Shown here piece by piece: positions 1 to 5,636 of a DNA stretch of 13,753 bases (positions are counted from its first letter, which is position 1; the number at the start of each line of letters is the position of its first letter). This DNA comes from Nodosilinea sp. BSH.14 (GTDB lineage: Bacteria > Cyanobacteriota > Cyanobacteriia > Phormidesmidales > Phormidesmidaceae). Below the pieces are notes generated by a model that saw only the letters and a list, made by a program, of their open reading frames with translations, was not told the origin of the DNA and did not search any database. The DNA lies in assembly GCA_023264315.1 (NCBI GenBank), contig JALQST010000038.1, forward strand, positions 1-13,753, read 5' to 3'. A program made the position numbers and the translations under genes.

Positions 1-493
1 CGTGAAAAATCCGGTGATCACCGGCTCCGCCCGCGTGTTCGAGAGCGAAGAAACCTGCCTGGCCGCCATCCTCGACAAGCAGATCAACCCCGGCGATGTG
101 GTGGTGGTGCGCAACGAAGGTCCCGTGGGTGGCCCGGGCATGCGCGAGATGCTCAGCCCCACCGCCGCGATCGTGGGCCAGGGCCTGCTCGATTCCGTGG
201 CCCTGATCACCGATGGCCGCTTCTCGGGCGGCTCCTTCGGTCTGGTGATCGGCCACATTGCCCCCGAAGCCGCCGTGGGCGGCACCATCGGTCTGGTGCA
301 GGAGGGCGACTCCATCACCATCGACGCCGACCACAACCTGCTGCAACTCAACGTCTCCGAGGAAGAACTGGCCCAACGCCGCGCTGCCTGGGTGCCCCCC
401 ACCCCCCGGTACACTCGCGGTGTGTTGGCCAAATACGCCAAGGTGGTGTCCTCCAGCAGCCGAGGAGCCGTCACCGACATGGATCTGTTCTAG
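1..493 (+). CDS. ilvD: Dihydroxy-acid dehydratase, C-terminal part (5' truncated by window edge)
   Basis: Catalyses dehydration of 2,3-dihydroxy-acids to 2-oxo-acids, the third common step of valine, leucine and isoleucine synthesis, in the cytoplasm with an Fe-S cluster and Mg2+. The 163 visible residues match the C-terminal end of the IlvD/Edd family. They contain GPVGGPGMREML (fragment residues 40-51), the family signature TDGRFSGG (70-77) with its conserved serine, and GHIAPEA (84-90). Full-length IlvD is about 560 residues, so roughly 400 N-terminal residues lie outside the window; reading enters in frame at base 2. The frame ends with TAG at 491-493, and a perfect 17 bp inverted repeat begins at the last base of that stop codon, probably acting as a transcript end. 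Identification is firm; only the family-level split between IlvD and the related Edd needs the missing N-terminus, and the branched-chain enzyme is much the more likely. Confidence 0.93.
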   Translation, partial: VKNPVITGSARVFESEETCLAAILDKQINPGDVVVVRNEGPVGGPGMREMLSPTAAIVGQGLLDSVALITDGRFSGGSFGLVIGHIAPEAAVGGTIGLVQEGDSITIDADHNLLQLNVSEEELAQRRAAWVPPTPRYTRGVLAKYAKVVSSSSRGAVTDMDLF

Positions 494-535
494 GACTATC
501 GGTCGGGTGGGCATGGCTCACCCGACCGATAGTCC
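493..535 (+). terminator. Strong hairpin at the 3' end of ilvD, no T tract
   Basis: Perfect 17 bp arms at 493-509 and 519-535 (GGACTATCGGTCGGGTG and its complement) flank a 9-base loop that can add two inner G-C pairs. The hairpin starts on the last base of the ilvD stop codon. No run of T follows, so it is not a textbook intrinsic terminator. Its core resembles short palindromes dispersed in cyanobacterial genomes, so it may be a repeat serving as a transcript 3' end. Confidence 0.55.
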
Positions 536-537
536 AG

Positions 538-566
538 CCAATTCGGAGGATGCCTTCGCGAATTGG
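538..566. repeat. Small inverted repeat in the ilvD downstream gap
   Basis: CCAATTCG at 538-545 and its exact complement CGAATTGG at 559-566 flank 13 bases. The right half overlaps the 8 bp palindrome TTCGCGAA (555-562), which recurs at 584-591 inside the next palindrome. It lies 2 bases after the preceding hairpin. Confidence 0.5.
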
Positions 567-576
567 GAAACGTGTA

Positions 577-602
577 GGGTGCATTCGCGAAGCAGTGCAC
601 CC
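577..602. repeat. Palindromic element with gggtgca arms
   Basis: Arms GGGTGCA (577-583) and TGCACCC (596-602) enclose the self-complementary TTCGCGAA (584-591). Elements of this form, GGGTGCA...TGCACCC, are familiar as dispersed intergenic repeats in cyanobacteria. This is recognition by eye and was not tested by a genome search. The rest of the gap up to 741 holds only weaker inverted repeats (gcactt 668-673 with aagtgc 680-685; gctggg 684-689 with cccagc 705-710). Confidence 0.5.
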
Positions 603-741
603 ATCTCGGGAATCGGAAGGTTTTGTAACGATTGTTGTAAGGGCAGGGCATTCGTTGGGGGGACGGGGCACTTTGTAGGAAGTGCTGGGGCGCTAGATCG
701 CAAGCCCAGCGCCTAACAATGCATTGCGAGGCATCATCGCC

Positions 742-1017
742 ATGACTTTTTCCACCCGTTCTGAGCAGGACGACATTCGCAAGGATGCCCTACTGGCCCT
801 CACCAGTGAGTTTGTGCGCCAGGGGCATCCGATTCAGTATGCCAAACACATGGCGACGGCCACGATTTTTCAGGCGGATCTGGATCTGCGCAATGCCCAG
901 TTCACCCGTCTGCTGGCCTGGTTGAAGGAGACCCACAGCAATATTTATCCCCAGGCTTTAGACATTGCCGAGGGGGTGCGTCAGGAGTTTGAGCGCCGCG
1001 TCACCGACGATTTTTAG
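742..1017 (+). CDS. Uncharacterised 91-residue helical protein
   Basis: I do not recognise a family. The protein is small, soluble and rich in charged residues and alanine, with predicted long helices and no signal peptide, membrane segment or cysteine. It begins MTFSTRSEQDDIRKDALL and ends RVTDDF. I chose ATG 742 because a purine-rich stretch (gcgagg, 726-731) precedes it; the reading frame stays open to an in-frame TTG at 724 and an ATG at 719 lies out of frame. It stands alone downstream of ilvD beyond a cluster of palindromes and converges on the fibrillin-like gene, whose stop lies 52 bp away. Codon choice looks like that of its neighbours, so it is probably a real gene and not a shadow. 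The function is unknown. Confidence 0.65.
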   Translation: MTFSTRSEQDDIRKDALLALTSEFVRQGHPIQYAKHMATATIFQADLDLRNAQFTRLLAWLKETHSNIYPQALDIAEGVRQEFERRVTDDF

Positions 1018-1069
1018 ACCCTGTTCGTCACCGCCTTTGTCCATCGTTCGGCGCTGTACCTGAGCAATA

Positions 1070-1732
1070 TCACTTTGCCCAAAGGGCCAAACCACCGCCT
1101 CGACCACGGGCGGCCAGGTAGTAATCGGTGGCGGCAAAGAAGGCAAAAAAGGGGAGTTTGGCGATGGGGGTCTGGGCAAAATCCTCAGTGCCAACTCGGC
1201 CTTTGATGGGCCATTTGACCGGGCACCATCCGCCTAGGAACAGTTGCACCTGGGTAAAGTCGAATGCCAGTAGATTTTGTTTGGCCAGGAACTTGGCGGG
1301 GCCACTGAACCGCAGCGCTAGGGGGCCAAACTGAATCTGATTTTCGATGGTGAGCGCCGAGGCGGAGAGGGGTTCTGAGGCCGCCTGGGGGGAGGGATGG
1401 GCTGGCGTAGATGCGCCTGGGTTTGGGGGCCGTGGGGGGCTGGGGTCGGCTGGGCGAAAGGTGATGGTGCCAGGAAAGATCCCCGGCCAGTAGAAGCCCT
1501 TGCCGACCGGCTCTCCAGCCTTGTAGGCGGGCTTATTGGGGGCGGTAAAGCGCAGACGCCACTGGCCTAGGAGCGATTCGAGCGCCAGGGCGGGACGGGG
1601 GTGCTTGGCGGCTCGTTCTGCATCCAGCAACGCCTGAACCACCGGGGCAGCGGGCGGCGGCGGGCGATGGCCATCAGCCACCTGGGTCAGAATATCGAGG
1701 GCATGAAGCGCGGGGGAGGATGGGGCGATCAT
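1070..1732 (-). CDS. PAP/fibrillin-family (plastid-lipid-associated) protein
   Basis: Members of this family are lipocalin-like proteins of plastoglobules and thylakoids in plants and cyanobacteria, thought to bind lipids or quinones and to help photoprotection. Visible family marks are LLGQWRLRF (residues 54-62), GTITF (88-92), an internal NQIQFGPLALRFSG segment (131-144) and the terminal DYYLAARGRGGGLALW (203-218), which fits the fibrillin C-terminal signature. The length of 220 residues is normal for cyanobacterial members. Residues 94-122 form an unusual proline/serine/alanine-rich insertion between two predicted beta strands. I chose ATG 1732 because upstream codons (frame open to 1915) read as low-complexity, basic, non-conserved protein. 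The gene is divergent from the flavoprotein gene at 2116. The family call is by motif shape; a remote relative is possible. Confidence 0.7.
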   Translation of the reverse strand: MIAPSSPALHALDILTQVADGHRPPPPAAPVVQALLDAERAAKHPRPALALESLLGQWRLRFTAPNKPAYKAGEPVGKGFYWPGIFPGTITFRPADPSPPRPPNPGASTPAHPSPQAASEPLSASALTIENQIQFGPLALRFSGPAKFLAKQNLLAFDFTQVQLFLGGWCPVKWPIKGRVGTEDFAQTPIAKLPFFAFFAATDYYLAARGRGGGLALWAK

Positions 1733-2115
1733 CGTCTTCAAACGCCTGGGCGTTGGGGAATGGGGCGATGGCGGGGCGTTGACCCTATGAGTGCATCCGG
1801 GTGCTTTCATTGTAAAGCGTTCAGGATGGGCAAGCCATCGTCCCAAGGACTGAGAATGGGCGGTCTCCCCAGCGTTGGCAGGACGCGCCATCGGTCGGTG
1901 TCCCGGCCTCCGCACCGATTTTTCGACCTATTTTGGATCGGGGGGCTTGCTTTTTATCGATTTATCGCTTAATAGTTATCTAAAGTTGATTGACGCCGGG
2001 GATGCACATACCCTCCTCCGGTCAGTCCCATTCCGTGGTTACGCAGGGCACATTGATTTGTGCCCTTTTTTCTAGTCTGTCCCAGCATTATCGGTCTTTG
2101 AGGTTGCCATTGCGT
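1733..2115. other. Divergent intergenic region with AT-rich promoter island and leader terminator
   Basis: This 383 bp gap has no convincing gene; open frames here are shadows. It contains an AT-rich island at about 1946-1990 in otherwise GC-rich DNA, which is the most likely promoter location for plus-strand transcription. A weak candidate is TTGCTT (1947-1952), 17 bases, TAATAG (1970-1975). A perfect aacgcc/ggcgtt inverted repeat sits at 1740-1753, close to the minus-strand gene start. Downstream of the island lie a CT-rich patch (ccctcctcc, 2011-2019) and a complete intrinsic terminator at 2046-2071. Confidence 0.5.
2046..2071 (+). terminator. Intrinsic terminator in the leader of the nitronate monooxygenase-like gene
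   Basis: GGGCACA (2046-2052), a 6-base loop, TGTGCCC (2059-2065) and then six T (2066-2071) make a textbook rho-independent terminator on the plus strand. No plus-strand gene ends nearby: the closest stops at 1017, beyond an antisense gene. The hairpin lies 44 bp before the ATG at 2116. It therefore probably ends a short RNA starting in the AT-rich island near 1950-1985, or attenuates the downstream gene. The upstream copy of GCACAT (2004-2009) could pair five bases with the right arm and act as a weak antiterminator. Confidence 0.75.
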
Positions 2116-3216
2116 ATGACTGCTCTACCCCCGCTCACTCTCGGTGTCCACACGGTTACCTACCCCGTTATGCAAGGGGGCATGGGCATCCGCATTTCTG
2201 GGGCCAACCTAGCGGCGGCGGTGGCCAATGCGGGCGGCGTCGGCATCATTTCGGCGGTGGGCTTGGGGATGAATTCTCCCTACTTTGATATCGACGAAAA
2301 AAGTCCCAAAAAGCGCCAGGAACAATTCTTTGAGGCTAACCGTCTCGCCCTGATTGATGAGATCAAAAAGGCCCGTACCCTCAGCCCCCAGGGAGTGATT
2401 GGGGTCAACATTATGGTGGCAGCACGAGACTACGAAACCCTGGCATCCACCGCCGTTGATCACGGGGCCAAACTGATTGTGTCGGGGGCGGGCTTGCCCT
2501 TGGGATTGCCCGGTCTCACGGCCCATCGGCCAGAGGTGGCCCTGGTGCCAATTATCTCCAGCGTGCGGGCAGCCCAGGTGGTCTGCAAAAAGTGGCAGCG
2601 CACCTTTAACCGCCTGCCCGATGCCTTTGTGGTGGAAAATCCCCAGGCCGCCGGGGGCCACCTAGGGGCCAAGCCCGAAGAACTCGATGATCCCGCCATT
2701 GGCCCAGCGGCGGTGATTCCGGCCCTCGTGAAGTACCTGGCCGACACCTACGACCAACCCATCCCCGTGATTGCGGCGGGCGGCATTTACGATCACGACA
2801 CCCTCGTCGATGCCCTCGCCCTCGGCGCGAGCGGCGTGCAGGTGGGCACCCGGTTCATCGCCACCGAGGAATGCGACGCCGACCCCCGCTATAAGGAATT
2901 CCACCTCCAGGCCAGCCCGGAGGACGTGGTGCTGGTGCCCAGCCCGGTAGGGTTGCCCGGTCGTGCCCTACGCAACGCCTTTGCGGAACGGGTCATCGCT
3001 GGAGAACTGCCGGAGGCCAAACACCAGTGCTTTGCCAACTGCCTCCAGGTGTGCAAATTCCGCGATAAACGGGAAACCTACTGCATCCTCCGCGCCCTAG
3101 ACCGGGCCTGTCGAGGCGATGTGGACAACGGCCTGGTATTTTCTGGGAGCCACGTCGGTCAAGGTGATCACATCGTCCCCGTGGCCGACGTCATGCGGGA
3201 ACTGGTGACTGGGTAA
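2116..3216 (+). CDS. Nitronate monooxygenase-family flavoprotein (2-nitropropane dioxygenase-like)
   Basis: An FMN-dependent TIM-barrel enzyme; family members oxidise alkyl nitronates such as propionate 3-nitronate, and relatives include FabK-type enoyl-ACP reductases. Evidence includes YPVMQGGMGIRISG (residues 16-29) at the barrel entrance, GVIGVNIM (93-100), the catalytic-type GGH (180-182, His182), the FMN phosphate loops AAGGI (220-224) and GASGVQVGTRF (237-247), and a Cys-rich C-terminal extension (Cys305, 309, 313, 323, 332) typical of the longer bacterial NMO-like subfamily. The length of 366 residues fits. I chose ATG 2116 since the conserved domain begins a few residues later; the frame is open to 1990 but would run through the leader terminator. 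It is preceded by that terminator, suggesting regulated expression. The in vivo substrate cannot be told from sequence. Confidence 0.85.
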   Translation: MTALPPLTLGVHTVTYPVMQGGMGIRISGANLAAAVANAGGVGIISAVGLGMNSPYFDIDEKSPKKRQEQFFEANRLALIDEIKKARTLSPQGVIGVNIMVAARDYETLASTAVDHGAKLIVSGAGLPLGLPGLTAHRPEVALVPIISSVRAAQVVCKKWQRTFNRLPDAFVVENPQAAGGHLGAKPEELDDPAIGPAAVIPALVKYLADTYDQPIPVIAAGGIYDHDTLVDALALGASGVQVGTRFIATEECDADPRYKEFHLQASPEDVVLVPSPVGLPGRALRNAFAERVIAGELPEAKHQCFANCLQVCKFRDKRETYCILRALDRACRGDVDNGLVFSGSHVGQGDHIVPVADVMRELVTG

Positions 3217-3252
3217 GGTTGTGATCAGAATCGCCTGGGGGTAGCTGGCGTA

Positions 3253-3600
3253 ATGTCTACACTAGAGATACCCCAGGCTATGGCAGAACTGAGTTTCACC
3301 TCCTACGACCCCTCAGCGGCGACATCTGCCGCCCTGTTGGTGCAGTTGGTGCAGGAAATTGAGCAGACGCCAGCCCAGTATTGGAATTGCCTGCTCCAAA
3401 CGATTCGCCAATTTCGACAGGGGCTAGCGGCTGAACCCAGTTCTTCTGAACGCGCCTGGGATGAGGCATTGCAGGCCGCTTCGGCCCCCAGTCCAGAACG
3501 GCAAGCGGCCCTAAGCCAACTGATCGATACCTGGATGGCCGATGAAGACGAACGCGAACAAGCCGAAACCAGGCAATTTTTCAGCCAATCTTTGGGATAG
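3253..3600 (+). CDS. Small acidic hypothetical protein
   Basis: A 115-residue (or 106-residue, if ATG 3280 is used) acidic, helix-rich protein with no signal peptide or membrane segment. It resembles a group of short cyanobacterial proteins with a motif of the form YWNCLLQTIRQF (residues 43-54) and a charged DEDEREQAETRQFF tail (98-111). I know no function for that group. Such tails occur in antitoxin-like proteins, but no toxin gene follows: the next 239 bp hold a repeat and no good frame. Neither start has a clear ribosome binding site, so 3253 is chosen only as the longer one. It follows the flavoprotein gene by 36 bp on the same strand and may share its transcript. Confidence 0.55.
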   Translation: MSTLEIPQAMAELSFTSYDPSAATSAALLVQLVQEIEQTPAQYWNCLLQTIRQFRQGLAAEPSSSERAWDEALQAASAPSPERQAALSQLIDTWMADEDEREQAETRQFFSQSLG

Positions 3601-3730
3601 AGACATTCACGATACTCAGATCAGAGGGTGGCGACTGAATGGTGACTGGGATTTCGACAAAGTGGGTACCCTAGAGGTATCCCACCGTCGGGCCTCATTT
3701 GGACAAAAAGATGTCTCTCAGCCTTGACCC

Positions 3731-3783
3731 AGCCTTCACCCTCAGCCCCTCTCCCACAAGAAGATGGGCTGAGGGTGAAGGCT
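3731..3783. repeat. 18 bp perfect inverted repeat, dispersed cyanobacterial type
   Basis: Arms agccttcaccctcagccc (3731-3748) and its exact complement (3766-3783) flank a 17-base loop. The segment cagcccctctcc (3743-3754) recurs exactly at 10450-10461 in another palindromic element of this window, so both belong to the same interspersed repeat class. It fills most of the gap between the small hypothetical gene and the secreted PPC-like protein gene. An imperfect hairpin, gtgggtacc/ggtatcccac, also lies at about 3661-3686. Confidence 0.75.
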
Positions 3784-3839
3784 CCAGGAACACGGCGATT
3801 CGCTGAGCCTAGGCGGTCATGCATCGTAAGGGGGAGTCA

Positions 3840-4745
3840 ATGACGCAGACTCGCAGCATTGGGCTTGGCCTACTCACGCTGGTGCTAACCGGGGTAGGTT
3901 TGGGGTGGTCTCCGGCGAGGGCAGCCCTGCCTCGAACGACGTTGCAATGGCAGCTTCAAACAGCGGTTTGCCTCAATGATTGGGCCACCGCCATTGATCG
4001 CACCAGTGCCCTGATGGCCCTGCCCGATATTTCGGCCCAGCGGCGGCAAGACTTGGTGAACTTTCGCCGAGATCTGCAACGCTACCAGCAGGAAAACCGT
4101 ATTGATCAAGACATTCCTGGCTGTAAAGCCCACCTCGCCCAGTACCTTGACCCGGTTCCCACCCCCGGTATTCCCCTCCAACTTGATCGGGTCTTGGCTC
4201 GGCAAGCGGGGATTCCTGACCTCACCCCCGACCCACTGGCTCGCCAGATTAACGCCACCTACCGGGCCGGACTGTTGGAGCCCCAGCCCACGGATCTTCC
4301 CGAACTGTCCCCGGCGCTGCTGCTAGGGACGTCCCACGGCGCTGCTGTCACTGCCGGAGCCGTGAGCGCTGGGGTGGAGGTGTTTACCGTTGTGGGCAGC
4401 GAGGGGGATCGGGTGACGGTGGCTATCACGGTGACTCGCATCCTACCGGGGCTGCGCTACAGCGACGACAATTCCCAACTGTATTTCTTTGACCGTCAGG
4501 GCTACCTGATCGCCAGCAACGACAACGTCAACGGACTGCAATCTCGCCTGAGTGATGTGCCCCTGCCCAACAGCGGCCTATATTATGTGGCCGTCACCAC
4601 CTACGGCAACGACCCCACCCTCAGCCCCGATGGCCAACTCATCGGCTGGAGCGGCGAGGGGGGCAGCTTCATTGAATATACCCTCACCATCACGGGATTA
4701 ACGCCCTCCGGCCAATTGGCCTTACCCAGCGCCGCCCATCGCTAG
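3840..4745 (+). CDS. Secreted protein with C-terminal PPC-like beta domain
   Basis: An exported protein of 301 residues. Residues 1-28 form a signal peptide: Arg5, hydrophobic core GLGLLTLVLTGVGLGW, and a cleavage-type ARA before AL. ATG 3840 is chosen because aagggggag (3828-3836) is a good ribosome binding site close upstream; the ATG 21 bases earlier has none. Residues 33-100 are helical, with Cys44 and Cys95 possibly forming a disulfide. Residues about 173-287 resemble a pre-peptidase C-terminal (PPC) or similar beta-sandwich domain: FTVVGSEGDRVTVAITVTR, then an Asp/Asn-rich loop (LYFFDRQGYLIASNDN) and SGLYYVAVTTYGND. PPC domains usually accompany secreted peptidases, but no protease domain is present here. 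It is convergent with the His-rich secreted protein gene. The role is unknown, probably periplasmic or extracellular. Confidence 0.7.
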   Translation: MTQTRSIGLGLLTLVLTGVGLGWSPARAALPRTTLQWQLQTAVCLNDWATAIDRTSALMALPDISAQRRQDLVNFRRDLQRYQQENRIDQDIPGCKAHLAQYLDPVPTPGIPLQLDRVLARQAGIPDLTPDPLARQINATYRAGLLEPQPTDLPELSPALLLGTSHGAAVTAGAVSAGVEVFTVVGSEGDRVTVAITVTRILPGLRYSDDNSQLYFFDRQGYLIASNDNVNGLQSRLSDVPLPNSGLYYVAVTTYGNDPTLSPDGQLIGWSGEGGSFIEYTLTITGLTPSGQLALPSAAHR

Positions 4746-4792
4746 GGTTGGGTCGTCATATCAGCGTCACGCCTACCAGCAGGAGCATCAGA

Positions 4793-4825
4793 GGGGTTTA
4801 CCCCGAACTGAGGTTTCACAAACCT
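4793..4825. terminator. Two small hairpins between convergent genes
   Basis: ggggt/acccc (4793-4804) and aggttt-cac-aaacct (4811-4825) lie in the 78 bp gap between two convergent genes; the second overlaps the stop codon of the minus-strand gene. Neither has a T tract. They could serve as a weak bidirectional transcript end. Confidence 0.3.
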
Positions 4826-5405
4826 ACTCCGGTACCTCAATCACGACGGTTGCAGCAATAGGCTGGCCGTTGTGGGTTAGAGCTTCATGGCCATTGGCAT
4901 TGAGGCTCACGGTGATTTCGTTTGCCCCTGGAGGAAGTTGAGCGAGGTGCAGCCAAGGGCCATAAACTCGCCCTTGTTTTTCGCCGTTGATGTAAAGATG
5001 TCCGTGGCCAATACCGGGTTGATGAGCTTGGTTAATGTGTTCTGGGGCAAAGCGAAAATGGGTGGTCTGAATCTCTAGGTTCCAACCCCGCATCGCATCG
5101 GGATGCACCACAACCTGCACGGTGGGAATGGGTTGATCGGCTGGGATCTCTAGGGTTTGGTGATGGTGGTTGGAGGGGGGATCGGCCTGGTCTGCGGAAT
5201 GATTCGAGGGAGAATCTGATCTTGGGTCTGAGGTTTGATCTGGATGCGAAGGAGGGTGAGGGTGATGAGATGGGCTGGACTGAGGGGGATGATCTCCCGG
5301 CGATGCCGTAGCGGGGTACTGTACCAAAGATCCGCCGAGGACAGTACTGGTTGCCAGGAAAGCAAAGGCCGTGTGCAAAGGGAAAATCCGAAATCCGTGG
5401 TTCAT
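4824..5405 (-). CDS. Exported protein with His-rich linker and conserved metal-site-like domain
   Basis: A 193-residue protein in three parts. Residues 1-34 look like a signal peptide (hydrophobic LHTAFAFLATSTVLGG, ending PATA). Residues 35-88 are a disordered Pro/Ser/Asp/His linker with HHPH and NHHH clusters. Residues 95-193 are a compact beta-rich domain with HPDAMRGWNLEI (101-112), GIGHGHLYINGEK (131-143), YGPWLHL (148-154) and NANGHEAL (169-176). I have the impression of similar domains in other exported bacterial proteins, with a His-containing GHxHLYING motif, but cannot name the family. The His pattern suggests copper or another metal, which is inference. ATG 5405 is preferred over GTG 5435 because it gives the better signal peptide; neither has a clear ribosome binding site. 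It lies downstream of gcvP on the same strand with a 231 bp gap. Confidence 0.7.
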   Translation of the reverse strand: MNHGFRIFPLHTAFAFLATSTVLGGSLVQYPATASPGDHPPQSSPSHHPHPPSHPDQTSDPRSDSPSNHSADQADPPSNHHHQTLEIPADQPIPTVQVVVHPDAMRGWNLEIQTTHFRFAPEHINQAHQPGIGHGHLYINGEKQGRVYGPWLHLAQLPPGANEITVSLNANGHEALTHNGQPIAATVVIEVPE

Positions 5406-5566
5406 GGGAAGATTTGGCGTAACGTTAAACGGCACAGAGGACTGGATACAGCAACCGGGACAACGCCGTTGGCGTAACCATCCAAGGAGATAAAGATCGG
5501 ATGCCCAGTATTGTCGGTGGCTGGGCCGTCGGAGGCAAAAGACGGATCGTCAATTATTGCGAAAGG

Positions 5567-5624
5567 TTACGACATGGCTAGGGGTAGAGGCACCGACTAG
5601 GCCGTATCCCCATGTCGCAAGGGG
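5567..5624 (-). promoter_or_regulatory. Alternative hairpins downstream of gcvP
   Basis: ttacgacatgg (5567-5577) and ccatgtcgcaa (5610-5620) pair in 10 of 11 positions across 32 bases. A competing hairpin, cccc...gggg (5608-5624), shares the right arm. The element begins about 13 bp after the gcvP stop on the minus strand. It could end the gcvP transcript or control read-through into the His-rich protein gene. No T tract is seen. Confidence 0.35.
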
Positions 5625-5636
5625 ACTTTGGTTGGT

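Noticed and set aside
258..716. Plus-strand open frame overlapping ilvD and the downstream palindromes
   Set aside because: Its translation is Pro/Trp/Cys-rich low-complexity sequence typical of the wrong frame of GC-rich DNA, and it overlaps a confidently identified gene.
1982..2071. tRNA or a known small RNA such as Yfr1 in the leader before 2116
   Set aside because: No T-loop or acceptor-stem pattern fits a tRNA, and the CT-rich patch does not match the ACTCCTCACAC core I associate with Yfr1.
3542..3727. Overlapping open frame after the small acidic gene, considered as a toxin partner
   Set aside because: There is no toxin-like motif, no ribosome binding site, and the frame reads into a hairpin region; a toxin-antitoxin pair is not supported.
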